Source: Kazachstania africana CBS 2517
Taxonomy: Eukaryota; Ascomycota; Saccharomycetes; Saccharomycetales; Saccharomycetaceae
DNA: 64,000 nucleotides
NCBI RefSeq assembly: GCF_000304475.1
Contig: NC_018951.1
Location: 62,001-126,000, forward strand
Reading direction: 5' to 3'
The position numbers and the translations under genes were made by a program. The stretch's first letter is position 1. Every line of letters begins with the position of its first letter. Positions 9,329-19,245 of the stretch are shown piece by piece. The notes below the pieces were generated by a model, which ran no database searches, was not told the origin of the DNA, and saw nothing but the letters and a program-made list of their open reading frames with translations.

Positions 9329-10318
9329 TCATATATTCAGCCCATCTAGTTTCTTTTGTAGCGACTCAGATTCTTCAATTACGTTTCCCAGCGAGTCATA
9401 TTTCACATCTTCTTCTTCATCTTCTTCTTCTTCTCCTGAGCTCTCCTCTGAACTTTCTTCTATTATGTTGCCGAGATTATCGTACCTCACTTCTCTTGGT
9501 TCATTTTCAATAATATTACCTAAGTTATCATATGTTACCTCCTCATCTTCGCTGTCTTCATCCTCATTATCTTCATCGCTTTCGTCTATTCTGTTAACGT
9601 TACCACTCATCCAGATGTCTACATTCTGAGCGTTGTTAGAAGCCTTCCTCTCCTGCACTTCCTTCTCGATTTGATCCATCCATGCATCTTGTGCAGCTTC
9701 AATTTCATCAGAGTCTGTACACTGTTGATAGATTTCAAGTAATTCTCTATTCAATTTCAAAAAATTGACACCCCAGCTGAAATGTGACAGTAACTCCTCA
9801 GCCAAATCCATGAACCCAACAATAGCCAAGCAAGCAGCAATAGCCTCCACACAGTTTAATTTCCATGGTCTACCGTAATTAACTTGATTAGCAGCAACAA
9901 GATACGGTAAAAGTCTGTCTAGTTTTGGTGTACTGAATTTTGAGAATGGGATTTCGTCTATACGGGCCCAAGAACATTCTACAACAGCACAACCAAACTC
10001 TGTCACCAATTCACGATCTTCCGGTGATACAAATTTCTTACCATTTGGTGAAACAGTAATACCTTGGAATTTTTGATTTATCTTCAACGATCTGATTAAG
10101 TTTAATCGTTCCAGTTTCTTACCAGAACAACGCTTGGGATCACAGTGATCAAAATCCCACATTGCTAACTTTACAGGGAAACTCGTCTCTCTGGATACAT
10201 GCTGTTTAAACTCCATTTTCTTATTATTATGTCTCGAATGGTGACCATTGGAATTAGTCCTTATCGCACCGTTTCCGCCTGTTTTTCCAAGCTTATTCTT
10301 TCCTTTACCCTTTGCCAT
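9329..10318 (-). CDS. TSR3: Tsr3, 18S rRNA aminocarboxypropyltransferase
   Basis: Adds the aminocarboxypropyl group to a hypermodified uridine of 18S rRNA late in 40S maturation. The 329-residue protein has the Tsr3 core (about 45-235), including a WDFDHCDPKRCSGKKL stretch, VVECSWARI and PYLVAANQVNYGRPWKL. A very acidic C-terminal tail (about 245-320) carries three copies of the motif YD(N/S)LGN(I/V)IE, starting near 263, 279 and 307. The N-terminus is basic (KGKGKNKLGK). It lies divergent to VRL1 across 200 bases. S. cerevisiae Tsr3 (YOR006C, about 313 residues) is similar in length. Confidence 0.93.
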   Translation of the reverse strand: MAKGKGKNKLGKTGGNGAIRTNSNGHHSRHNNKKMEFKQHVSRETSFPVKLAMWDFDHCDPKRCSGKKLERLNLIRSLKINQKFQGITVSPNGKKFVSPEDRELVTEFGCAVVECSWARIDEIPFSKFSTPKLDRLLPYLVAANQVNYGRPWKLNCVEAIAACLAIVGFMDLAEELLSHFSWGVNFLKLNRELLEIYQQCTDSDEIEAAQDAWMDQIEKEVQERKASNNAQNVDIWMSGNVNRIDESDEDNEDEDSEDEEVTYDNLGNIIENEPREVRYDNLGNIIEESSEESSGEEEEDEEEDVKYDSLGNVIEESESLQKKLDGLNI

Positions 10319-10519
10319 ACTTTATCAACCTCTTAAAGTACACTACCGATTCCTCTAAACCTTGCTTCAAGTGTTACTCAACTTTATATAAACTGGCTTG
10401 TTCGAAAATTTTTGACCTCATCGCTTGAATTTCCCAATATAAAATTTGAAAAATGTCACTTACTAAGGAAAACATAATCATGGGATTCGCATGCTGCAGT
10501 TGATGGTACAAAGACGAGC

Positions 10520-13348
10520 ATGAGCCAGTATGAGAGTGAAATTGCTAGATATGGTCCATTCCAGTCGATAGCAGCGGTCTTTGAGAGGTTGGACAGCGAG
10601 AAAGTAACGACTAAGGAGAGTTTTATTGTGCTGATATCCCTCGAAAGCATGGGTTACAATATCTTCATTAAAGAGAATGATAGCACGTACCGTTCGGTTG
10701 ATGGCAAGTTGCAAGAAGTAAGAGTGAGGCATAATTTGGTGAAATGGAAGAATCAGACGTTTCAAATCAATGAGAGTGATCTTCTGTTGCTCGAAGATAA
10801 GCGCCAATGCCTTGTGCTGTGGATAAATGATGTGAAAGCCGCAGACGCGATTGACACTGACGGTGGAAAACCCTCCCTAGTGGGTGGGCTCTTCCATAGG
10901 CATCAGTCACAGGATTTTTCCGCAGATATGAGTGGCTTGATCAATGACTGGATACGGTTCGTCAGTGATCCTCAGAAATCTATTACAGACGTGGTCTTCG
11001 GAATCAATAACGTCATTAAATCCTTGCCAGATGAAAATTCAGTGAAAATATTTGAAGCTCGGCTTTATTCCTCTATATGGAATAAATTAGTACATCAGAC
11101 TTCGGAACCCCAGAATATTGACAAATTCTATGGTTGCTACATATCCTTTCATGAATTAAACATTAATGACTATTATTCTCTACCATTTAACAAATTTTCA
11201 TTGAGAGATGTGGTCTTTATCGAGAATGTGGTCGATCTTGCATGTAAGGAGTTTGTTAAACTTCGAGAATCCCTGTCTTTTGACGAAAAGATTGATATAT
11301 TACTCAGTACTTTCAATATACTCACTTCAAAATTGCCGCAATTGGAGATCGACGCAGACAACCTTCTGAATTTTATGCTCATTATTATTAACAGAGTCAA
11401 ATTAAACAATTTGAATGAACATTTCCATTATTTACAAAATTTCAATTTCAAACAAAACAAAGATTTTGGTATATTGAATTATGCAATCTCTACATTGGGA
11501 GCTGTTTTATACTATATTGATAATAACCTGGACAAATTTAAAAGATACACTGATGCTATCCAAGATTCAAAGATCAGTGAAGAAAAATTGAAATATCGTA
11601 ATGAAAATGGTGAATCATATCTTTGCCATTGCATTATAACAAAAGATAATGACACTCTACGTGAATTACTCTTTTCCAGTGAGTATATAAAAAATTTTCC
11701 AATGGAAGACATATTAGATGACCAAACAATAGATGGATCTACACTACTTATGGTCGCTGTAAAATGTCTAAACACTACTGCGGCTTCGATTCTTATTAAT
11801 ATCATCATAAATAATGGTACTCCTGATGAGATACGAACCTATGTTAATAGTGTAGATGAAAACAACAGAAACGTGGGACATTTTATCACTAACCAATATT
11901 ACTTGCTGTGCAAAATAGGACCATATTTGAATTGGAACTGTAAAGATAAACGGACGGGTCAAACGCCTCTTTTCAACATTTTCAGATCCTACGATCAATC
12001 AATAAAATCATACAAGAAAATGAGTCGTCGCTCTTTTCGATTCGCTATGGATAGTGGTGATTTCCAATTGAAAAAGCACATAGATAATAGTAATAACACT
12101 CTCTTACACATTTTGAAAACAAACATTCAAATGATTTTGCCTCATGCAAGTTTATTTATAAACAGCCCAAATTCCTTAGGGATGACTCCATTGATGGTTT
12201 TTTGCAAATACAGGAGACTTTATAATATTCAAATACTTCTATCCTCAAAATTTAAGGATCGAGTTAGTATTTTCGAAACTCAGCAGGTACATAATGCATG
12301 GTCTAATTGCTTTAGTTTAACCAATGATGATCAGATACTTAACCTCCTAGGCAAATTTGCTATAAAAAATTACTCGATTTTTGGAAATTGTTTTACTCAT
12401 TCACTAAAGCAATTTTTACATAAATCAAAGCATGGTAATAAGAATCAATATTCAGTTAAAATAACTTTGAAATTCGAAAAAAAATATAAGACAATACGGT
12501 TCAATATCAAGACGATAAAGGCATTGATTAATATGGTTTTGACTTCCAATAGCCACGTAAGCAGTTTTTTGCCGCTTTATAAGGTTTTTAATGAATTAAA
12601 TGGGATTGCCAGCATGATTTCTACAAAATCCAAAATTCTTTTCATTAATAACCTGAATGTTATACTAGATACAATACTTTTTCTTGAATTGGTACCGAGA
12701 GAAGGATTTATTCTTGAAGCAAGATTAAAGGATTATTTAAGAAATCAGCGTAAAATCAAAACGGTGGCAACTAAGAGTAAGAAGTTACAAATTGAAGATA
12801 TTAATATGATATCAAATTTTTTAAAATTCAATTTAAATGAATTGAATGCATTTAAGAACGGTGTCAAGAAAATATTACGACAAATGAATTCAATTAATTT
12901 AAAATTATTTGATCAAAGGATTTCATATATGGATTTACTTCATTGTCCTGACGTCGTAGTCCATTTAAACAATCCCCTATGGAATCTCAATTATAATATT
13001 TTAATATCAAATTTCCAAATTTTGGAAAATTCCATTGATAACACATTGCATTTTTTGAAGGTTTTCCAAAATGAAAAGATCAGGAAATGGTGGAAATTAA
13101 ATAATGAGTTGATTAATCTGACAAAGCTGGCATCAAATAGCGATGATGATTTACTACGATCCTTTTTCAATAGGAAGGAAAAATTGTCTATTGAAATAGA
13201 TGATAAAATCAGGTCGATTAATGAATTAAACTGTGATATTTTTGTCAGCCATGAGTTACTTGCAGTGGAAATCAACAATTTTATGAAATTTAAGCCACTA
13301 TTTATTACGAGGACTTTGGTAGTTTGGGCGCATAGAAATTGTTTGTAA
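10520..13348 (+). CDS. VRL1: VARP-like VPS9-domain protein with ankyrin repeats (Vrl1)
   Basis: Recognised as the yeast VARP-like protein, which in common S. cerevisiae laboratory strains is split into two ORFs (YML003W/YML002W). Known role: VPS9-type GEF for endosomal Rab5-like GTPases, and a partner of an SNX-BAR protein in the VINE coat. The 942-residue ORF shows a VPS9 core at about 240-345 (around DADNLLNFMLIIIN), ankyrin-like repeats at about 355-575 (NGSTLLMVAV, GQTPLFNIF, NTLLHILK, GMTPLMVFCK types), and a PX-like/helical BAR-like half from about 640 to the end. No stop breaks it. It lies tandem and divergent between TSR3 and SGT2. Domain borders are estimates. Confidence 0.82.
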   Translation: MSQYESEIARYGPFQSIAAVFERLDSEKVTTKESFIVLISLESMGYNIFIKENDSTYRSVDGKLQEVRVRHNLVKWKNQTFQINESDLLLLEDKRQCLVLWINDVKAADAIDTDGGKPSLVGGLFHRHQSQDFSADMSGLINDWIRFVSDPQKSITDVVFGINNVIKSLPDENSVKIFEARLYSSIWNKLVHQTSEPQNIDKFYGCYISFHELNINDYYSLPFNKFSLRDVVFIENVVDLACKEFVKLRESLSFDEKIDILLSTFNILTSKLPQLEIDADNLLNFMLIIINRVKLNNLNEHFHYLQNFNFKQNKDFGILNYAISTLGAVLYYIDNNLDKFKRYTDAIQDSKISEEKLKYRNENGESYLCHCIITKDNDTLRELLFSSEYIKNFPMEDILDDQTIDGSTLLMVAVKCLNTTAASILINIIINNGTPDEIRTYVNSVDENNRNVGHFITNQYYLLCKIGPYLNWNCKDKRTGQTPLFNIFRSYDQSIKSYKKMSRRSFRFAMDSGDFQLKKHIDNSNNTLLHILKTNIQMILPHASLFINSPNSLGMTPLMVFCKYRRLYNIQILLSSKFKDRVSIFETQQVHNAWSNCFSLTNDDQILNLLGKFAIKNYSIFGNCFTHSLKQFLHKSKHGNKNQYSVKITLKFEKKYKTIRFNIKTIKALINMVLTSNSHVSSFLPLYKVFNELNGIASMISTKSKILFINNLNVILDTILFLELVPREGFILEARLKDYLRNQRKIKTVATKSKKLQIEDINMISNFLKFNLNELNAFKNGVKKILRQMNSINLKLFDQRISYMDLLHCPDVVVHLNNPLWNLNYNILISNFQILENSIDNTLHFLKVFQNEKIRKWWKLNNELINLTKLASNSDDDLLRSFFNRKEKLSIEIDDKIRSINELNCDIFVSHELLAVEINNFMKFKPLFITRTLVVWAHRNCL

Positions 13349-13458
13349 AGAGACGTAGAAACATTCTCCACTGTATATTATTTATTTACTATACAAATTA
13401 TATGATATTCAAATTTATTATTTTTTTTTTATAGAAGCAAGAAAAGGAGGCATTCTGT

Positions 13459-14454
13459 TTATTGTTGTTGATTGTTACCACCGAAGAAGTTCTTTGCCAT
13501 ATCTTTGATATTTGGGTCATTCATTAATTGACTGAAATCTGGAGTATTACCGTTTTGGAAGTTTTCGGCCATTTGTCTAATGGATGGATTTTGCATCATA
13601 GACTGGATCTTAGACATAGCATTTGGATCAGACATCATTTGTTGGGCAGCTTGCATTAATTGAGGGTTGTTTAATAAACCGTTCAAACCACCACCTAACA
13701 TGGAAGACATGTCTGGGAAGCCACCAGCAGCGGCGTTAGCAGCACTTTCAGTAACTGATTCTTCCTTTGGAGTAGATTCTTTCTTTTCCAAGTTTAATGA
13801 TTGTTCAACTCTTTTCTTTGCGGTTTCATAATCTCTCTTCATAATTTCAGTGGCCTTGTCACCTTCCAAATCAAGAACCTTCTTGTAAGCCTCTAAGGCC
13901 TCTTCTGGTTTGTTTAGAGCGTATTTAGCAAAACCCAGTCTAGAGTAACCCTTAGAATAGTTTGGATCGACTCTAATAGCAGATTCAGCGTCTTCAGTGG
14001 CTTTTTCGAAATCCTTTAGAGAAGAGTAGGCTGCAGCTCTGTTTGCATAATAGATGGCATTATTTGGTGAGATGGAAATGGCTTCAGAGTATTTAGCAAT
14101 GGCTAAGTCGAAGTCTTTCATTGCCATGGCCTTGTTACCTTCTAATTTCAATTTTTCAGCTTTAACTTTAGTTTCTTCATCATTTTCCAATTCATCCTTT
14201 GGTACATTAACTGTGACATTTTCCTTAGCAGAGTTTTCCATGGCGACTTCTAACAGTTCCGGTAAACTTAAGTTATAGAATTTTGACTTGATCAAACCAG
14301 AAGTGGAATCTCTTTCAAATTCGAATGAATCTGTAATACAATCAATAGCAACGTTTAAGGAGTCTTTAACGTCTTCAGAAACATCATTTTTTTCAGTGAC
14401 TTTCACTAAGTAGTCGACAATCAAGGTGGAGATCTCTTTATTAGATAGTGGCAT
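13459..14454 (-). CDS. SGT2: Sgt2, TPR cochaperone of the GET pathway
   Basis: Hands tail-anchored proteins to Get4/Get5 and Get3 and binds Hsp70/Hsp90/Hsp104. The 331-residue protein has the SGTA-type dimerisation domain (about 1-75), three TPR repeats (about 97-205; NKAMAMKDFDLAIAKYSEAI opens the first), and a Met/Gln/Asn-rich substrate-binding C-terminus with NPQLMQAAQQMM and DPNIKDMAKNFF repeats. It ends in GNNQQQ. S. cerevisiae Sgt2 is 346 residues. Its position next to TSR3 and, two genes further, SLG1 reflects YOR006C-YOR007C-YOR008C. Confidence 0.96.
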   Translation of the reverse strand: MPLSNKEISTLIVDYLVKVTEKNDVSEDVKDSLNVAIDCITDSFEFERDSTSGLIKSKFYNLSLPELLEVAMENSAKENVTVNVPKDELENDEETKVKAEKLKLEGNKAMAMKDFDLAIAKYSEAISISPNNAIYYANRAAAYSSLKDFEKATEDAESAIRVDPNYSKGYSRLGFAKYALNKPEEALEAYKKVLDLEGDKATEIMKRDYETAKKRVEQSLNLEKKESTPKEESVTESAANAAAGGFPDMSSMLGGGLNGLLNNPQLMQAAQQMMSDPNAMSKIQSMMQNPSIRQMAENFQNGNTPDFSQLMNDPNIKDMAKNFFGGNNQQQ

Positions 14455-14917
14455 GGCGAAGTTGCGTTGGGTGGGTTGTAGCTTTCACGGTGGCAAGTTG
14501 GTTAAGATCCATTGAAATATCAAGTTTTTTTTCAGTGCTGTACAAAGCAAGCGATGGAAAACAAAATTTCTAGAATATTCTGAGTTAAGATGGTCAGTGA
14601 TGATGGTGGTGCATGCGGGTTTCAGAGGCCAGATGGAGGTTTATACGGTTGCTGAGCGTGAAGCTAGCATGCAATTTACTATAGAGGGTTGTTTCTTGGA
14701 ATTGTTCAAGTCCGGTAGAGCGTATAGCACGCTGGCCCATGTGGGATCGTTGATGTTCCTGGACCATGCATCCACGCCGTGATACCATCCTGTATACCCC
14801 GAGGTCTCTAGGTGTATCCACCCTCACGTTGCTGTAGCAATTCATCCTTGTAATAATGCATCTCCTTTCTAAGATAACAAGTGGCACGCAAGTGGGTCGC
14901 AACGCCGTAATTCAAAG
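14455..14917. other. Spacer upstream of SGT2, no gene recognised
   Basis: About 460 bases hold the SGT2 promoter on the minus strand. Short ORFs here (for example a 61-codon one from 14597) lack any recognised motif and overlap G+C-richer promoter-like sequence. I see no RNA gene. Confidence 0.5.
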
Positions 14918-14927
14918 TATATAAATA
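14918..14927 (+). promoter_or_regulatory. TATA box for possible small gene
   Basis: TATATAAATA, a full yeast TATA consensus, 66 bases before the ATG of the 56-codon ORF at 14993. Inferred from sequence and spacing only. Confidence 0.45.
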
Positions 14928-14992
14928 TGTCTCGTTGTGACACACTCAACGTCACTTGATACTGTTAAGTAGACACTCAGCACGACGTCAAT

Positions 14993-15163
14993 ATGGCTGT
15001 CCCATTGGATTGGAGACATATCGTCAGCCCCGCACACAGACCCACGGTCCAAAATTACAATTCGAACAGTACCACCAGCACGCCAAGAAACCACACTCTC
15101 GATCACAGTCTCTTCCACGAACGACACATTGCTCTCCTCACCAAGAAGAACAAACAGTCGTAG
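14993..15163 (+). CDS. Possible small protein, 56 residues, unknown
   Basis: A short ORF starting MAVPLDWRHIV and ending LLTKKNKQS. Support is contextual: a perfect TATA box about 70 bases upstream, an AT-rich TATATA run directly after the stop that resembles a yeast 3'-end signal, and isolation in a 1-kb gap between SGT2 and RRN11. The product is polar, rich in His, Asn, Thr and Ser, with no signal peptide or membrane segment. I do not recognise it. It could be chance; conservation in a related yeast would decide. Confidence 0.35.
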   Translation: MAVPLDWRHIVSPAHRPTVQNYNSNSTTSTPRNHTLDHSLFHERHIALLTKKNKQS

Positions 15164-15467
15164 CACCTAATCTCATATATATATATATATACCGTATATA
15201 CACCGTGTATAGACCAAATTTGACGCAAAAAATTCGACACATACTCTTCAGACTACTTTAATGTCCCCCACAGCAGCTAATAACCCCCATCTGGGCCACC
15301 TTGCAGCGCCAATGTTGCCATCTCATCTTGCTCGAAACGTGTTTATCAGAAACAAGAAAAGAGAAAAATTTCAGCTCATCGCAAAAATCCAAAAGAGGTA
15401 AAATCATCAAAAACAAAGAGATCATCAATACATTTTAAGCAGTTCAAGAAGTATCAGAGCCAGTAGG

Positions 15468-16850
15468 ATGTTCGAGATACCGGTGAACGTGAACAGTAAG
15501 ACGCTGTCGAACGAACGGAAGCTGCGGTATCGGTACATCAATCAGTTCACGAGGCGATTCGAGAGGAAAGATGACCGTAATGGAATGATTACACCGGAGA
15601 CGTCGGAAGATGAGTTGCAACAACGAAAGAAGAGAGACTGGCTGCATGTGATTGGAGAGTATGGCAGTGACGATGACGAGAGATCAGGAGGACAGCAGGA
15701 TGATGAAGAAGAAGAAGAAGAGGTCATTGATGAGGATTACAATTTGAATAATGAAGAGAGAAAATTTTTTAAGAAGATTGATAAACCACAGGAAACGTAT
15801 GAACATTGGCCCAGCCATCGTAAGAAAACCAGAATCCAGAGAGATATATTGACGTACCATCGTTACAATAAAGTTAGCAGGTATGTGGAACGGAAAATGG
15901 CGAACTCTTTGGTACATGTGAGTTCTAAAAACAGATACCATTTCAAATGTAAAATTGATGGAATGGAAATAGTGGAGCCATTGCATAAGGGAGCGACTAA
16001 TTTCCAATTGAAACAAATTGAAACATTGACGAATTTACTTTATTTAAACGTCAACAGAGGAAATTGGGAAATTGCATACAAAATATTTGCCATGCTGATA
16101 AGAATCCCAAAAGTAGATATTAGATCCGTTTGGAACGTGGGAAATCGTATTCTTTATGAAAAAGATAAATTGAGATCTCTAGAGTTTTTGGAATGGATGA
16201 GTAGTGTCTATTCCACCAGAGTAACTTTCATTCAAGGGATAAATTACAGGTTCGATCCCGTTTTCAGATCTGGTTCCAAGAATCATACCCCCAAGTATAC
16301 ATTACAATGGTTATGGAACTCGTTACTAGAATATACGGAACAGTTATTCGAAAATGACGATGAAAATATCGATAAGCTTATTGATAAAATAGCAGAAATG
16401 GTTTTAATTCCACCATTCATGGATGATCCAGAAATTTGGTTCATTTATTCAATGTGTCATATGGTCAAAGCAGACTTCCTTTCAAGTAAATTTGACACGC
16501 ATTCTGTGGGTTCTATGAGAGACATTTCAATGAATCAAGTTATACAGCATATCAATGACGTCAAGAGATACTTGAACGTGTGTAAGGAAAAGAGCCAAGG
16601 ACAGTATGAAAGCAATGAAATGATAATTACAAAGCAATTGAAAGCATTTGAAGTCAGACTGTACAAAGAACCGGTCTTCCCGTTGGAACCTGAGAATGAT
16701 CTTGATGGTGATAATGAAGAAGAAGTCGATGAAAGCAATGTCTTCGAAGATAGTGCCAACTACTTTGAATTCGATGACACACAAGAGCAATTAAACGACC
16801 TGGACACACAGCAGTATTTCCACGACACAGACGACTCCAGTAGTTCGTGA
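15468..16850 (+). CDS. RRN11: Rrn11, RNA polymerase I core factor subunit
   Basis: Core factor (Rrn6-Rrn7-Rrn11) subunit that bridges rDNA core promoter, TBP and Pol I in the nucleolus. The 460-residue protein begins MFEIPVNVNSKTLSNERKL with the basic N-terminal motif of the family. An acidic low-complexity stretch (about 70-95, DDEEEEEE) follows, then the TPR-like helical core, including LLYLNVNRGNWEIAYKIFAM and PPFMDDPEIWFIYSMCHMVK. It ends in an acidic, Ser-rich tail. S. cerevisiae Rrn11 (YML043C) is 507 residues. It reads in the same direction as the downstream phospholipase gene. Confidence 0.93.
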   Translation: MFEIPVNVNSKTLSNERKLRYRYINQFTRRFERKDDRNGMITPETSEDELQQRKKRDWLHVIGEYGSDDDERSGGQQDDEEEEEEVIDEDYNLNNEERKFFKKIDKPQETYEHWPSHRKKTRIQRDILTYHRYNKVSRYVERKMANSLVHVSSKNRYHFKCKIDGMEIVEPLHKGATNFQLKQIETLTNLLYLNVNRGNWEIAYKIFAMLIRIPKVDIRSVWNVGNRILYEKDKLRSLEFLEWMSSVYSTRVTFIQGINYRFDPVFRSGSKNHTPKYTLQWLWNSLLEYTEQLFENDDENIDKLIDKIAEMVLIPPFMDDPEIWFIYSMCHMVKADFLSSKFDTHSVGSMRDISMNQVIQHINDVKRYLNVCKEKSQGQYESNEMIITKQLKAFEVRLYKEPVFPLEPENDLDGDNEEEVDESNVFEDSANYFEFDDTQEQLNDLDTQQYFHDTDDSSSS

Positions 16851-17234
16851 ACGACAATTTTATACAGCATATAAGAACATTTTGCATATATACTACTAAT
16901 AATAGTATCCCGAAAACAGCTCTCGGAAGCAAAGGGTACGCACATGCCAAGCCAAGATAAATCAGTACCAACACATCACCGTTCTCAGTGGCCGGATTAG
17001 CATGTGCCATCGACACGCAACAAGGTCTACTGGCATCAACTTTCCAAGGATTGTAGTTCTTTTAATCTCAATGTTATATTCTTTGAGTTATATATAATAT
17101 CTCGGATATCGAATGCATAATATATATAAACCAGGAAACCCCTGTATCAACAGAGAAAAAATTTCTTCTTGGCAATAGTTTATTAGAGATAATATTAGTC
17201 TAAGTTATCACATTGCTTTCATAGAGTGGTAACA
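16851..17234. other. RRN11-PLB spacer
   Basis: Holds the RRN11 3' end and the phospholipase promoter. AT-rich TATATAA-type words lie at about 17089-17127. No small gene or RNA seen. Confidence 0.5.
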
Positions 17235-19208
17235 ATGCAGTTGTGCAATTTATTGCTACTATCAGTGACAGTGCAGAACGTCGTTTTGGCATGGTCACCT
17301 ACAAATGGCTACGCTCCTGGTAACGTTACTTGCGACAATGACATCAATATTATCAGGAACGCTTCAGGAACACTATCATCAAATGAAACTAATTGGTTGG
17401 AAAAAAGAGAGGTCGTTGTAGAGGAAGCACTTCAAAGTTTTCTCAAGCGTGCCTTCACAAATTTCTCAGATTCTTCTATTTTGGATCATCTTTTCAAGAA
17501 TTCTTCGTCAACTTCCAATTTACCAAAGATTGCTATTGCTGCCTCCGGTGGTGGTTACCGTGCCATGTTGAGCGGTGCTGGTATGATTTCCGCAATGGAC
17601 AATAGAACCAGAGGTGCTAATGAACACGGGTTGGGTGGTCTTTTACAATCTAGTACCTATTTGGCAGGTCTTTCTGGTGGTAACTGGTTGACTAGCACTT
17701 TATCATGGAACAATTGGACATCTGTCCAAGATATTCTTGATGGTTTCGATAATGACACGGCCATCTGGGATTTAGAACACTCTCTCTTGACTCCAGGTGG
17801 TATCAACATTGTAACTACTTATGAAAGATGGAATCACATCTCTGACGCAGTGGAATCAAAATCCGACTCTGGATTTAACACTTCCTTAGCTGATATTTGG
17901 GGCCGTTCTCTTTCCTACTATTTCTGGCCAAGTTTGTACAGAGGAGGTGTCGGTTACACTTGGTCTACTTTAAGAGAGGCAGAAGTCTTTCAAAATGCTG
18001 AAATGCCATTTCCAATCACTTTAGCTGATGGTAGATATCCTGGCACTACTGTTATCAATCTAAATGCTACGAATTTTGAATTTAATCCATTTGAAATGGG
18101 ATCTTGGGATCCTACATTGAATGCGTTTGCCGACGTCAAATATATCGGTACAAATGTCTCAAATGGTAAGCCAGTCAATCAAGGTCATTGTATTGCTGGG
18201 TTTGATAACACAGGTTTCATCACTGCAACGTCATCCACCCTGTTCAACCAATTCCTTTTACAAATCAATTCTACAAGTTTACCAAGCTTTTTGACCAACT
18301 TTATTACTCACTATTTAGAAGAATTATCAAGAGATTCCGACGATATTGCCATTTATGCTCCCAACCCATTCAAAGCCACTGAATTTGTTGACAGCAACTA
18401 TAGTACCAGTATTGTTGATTCTGATTATTTGTATTTGGTTGATGGTGGTGAAGACAACCAGAATATTCCATTGACACCATTAATTCAGAAAGTTCGTGAT
18501 GTCGACGTTATCTTTGCATTGGATAATTCTGCCGATACAGATCAATACTGGCCGGATGGTGCTTCTTTGGTTAATACATATCAACGTCAATTTGTTAAAC
18601 AAGGTAGTAACCTTGCCTTCCCATACGTTCCTGATGTTGATACATTTGTTGATTTAGGTTTGAATACTAAGCCCACATTCTTTGGTTGTGATGCCAACAA
18701 TTTAACTGATCTGGACTATATTCCACCTTTGGTTGTTTACATTCCAAACGCTGAGTATTCATATGCCAGTAACCAAAGTACTTTCAAATTATCTTATTCT
18801 GAAAAGGAACGTATTTCCATGATTAGAAATGGGTTCGAAGCTGCTTCTATGAACAATTTAACTGATGATTCTTCATTCTTATCATGTGTTGGTTGTGCCA
18901 TTATTAGACGTCAACAACAAGGCAATAATTTTACTTTACCTTCTGAGTGTGAAACTTGTTTCACCAATTACTGTTGGAACGGTACTATTTCAAATAAGAA
19001 CATTTCAGGTTTGAATAACAGCGATTTTGCAAGTACTGCAGCTGCCTCTGCTGTATCAAGCATATCTGCTTCAGTGTCAGATGTGTCTGTAACTGGTAGT
19101 ACAACATCTACTAGGAACAAGGATTCTGGGGCAAACGTCTTAGAAATCAACAATTCAATCGTTGCCGAATTATTTTCGATTTTTAGTATAATTTTCAGTT
19201 TAATTTGA
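17235..19208 (+). CDS. PLB1: Phospholipase B / lysophospholipase, GPI-anchored
   Basis: Secreted enzyme that deacylates phospholipids to glycerophosphodiesters at the cell surface or periplasm. The 657-residue precursor has a signal peptide (about 1-20) and the cPLA2-like catalytic domain: SGGGYR (104-109), nucleophile Ser147 in GLSGGNWL, and Asp403 in [10 protein letters not shown]. It has many N-glycosylation sequons, a Cys-rich C-terminal stretch, a Ser/Thr-rich stalk, and a hydrophobic GPI-attachment tail. S. cerevisiae has three paralogues (PLB1-3). Its convergence with TAF4 mirrors PLB2-TAF4 (YMR006C/YMR005W), so the exact paralogue name is arbitrary. The start is the ATG at 17235; a GTG three codons earlier is ignored. 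Confidence 0.9.
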   Translation: MQLCNLLLLSVTVQNVVLAWSPTNGYAPGNVTCDNDINIIRNASGTLSSNETNWLEKREVVVEEALQSFLKRAFTNFSDSSILDHLFKNSSSTSNLPKIAIAASGGGYRAMLSGAGMISAMDNRTRGANEHGLGGLLQSSTYLAGLSGGNWLTSTLSWNNWTSVQDILDGFDNDTAIWDLEHSLLTPGGINIVTTYERWNHISDAVESKSDSGFNTSLADIWGRSLSYYFWPSLYRGGVGYTWSTLREAEVFQNAEMPFPITLADGRYPGTTVINLNATNFEFNPFEMGSWDPTLNAFADVKYIGTNVSNGKPVNQGHCIAGFDNTGFITATSSTLFNQFLLQINSTSLPSFLTNFITHYLEELSRDSDDIAIYAPNPFKATEFVDSNYSTSIVDSDYLYLVDGGEDNQNIPLTPLIQKVRDVDVIFALDNSADTDQYWPDGASLVNTYQRQFVKQGSNLAFPYVPDVDTFVDLGLNTKPTFFGCDANNLTDLDYIPPLVVYIPNAEYSYASNQSTFKLSYSEKERISMIRNGFEAASMNNLTDDSSFLSCVGCAIIRRQQQGNNFTLPSECETCFTNYCWNGTISNKNISGLNNSDFASTAAASAVSSISASVSDVSVTGSTTSTRNKDSGANVLEINNSIVAELFSIFSIIFSLI

Positions 19209-19245
19209 TTATATAATTAACTAACTATGACAATTGTTTTACAAA

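Noticed and set aside
9174..9629. 151-codon plus-strand Ser-rich ORF
   Set aside because: Antisense shadow of the acidic GAA/GAT repeats encoding the Tsr3 tail.
14594..14902. 102-codon minus-strand ORF ending in a His run upstream of SGT2
   Set aside because: Non-ATG start, overlaps likely promoter sequence, and the His run is a chance translation of a GATGATGGTGGTG stretch.
16245..16262. GGTTCGATCCC as a tRNA B-box
   Set aside because: Lies inside the conserved RRN11 coding sequence with no cloverleaf around it.
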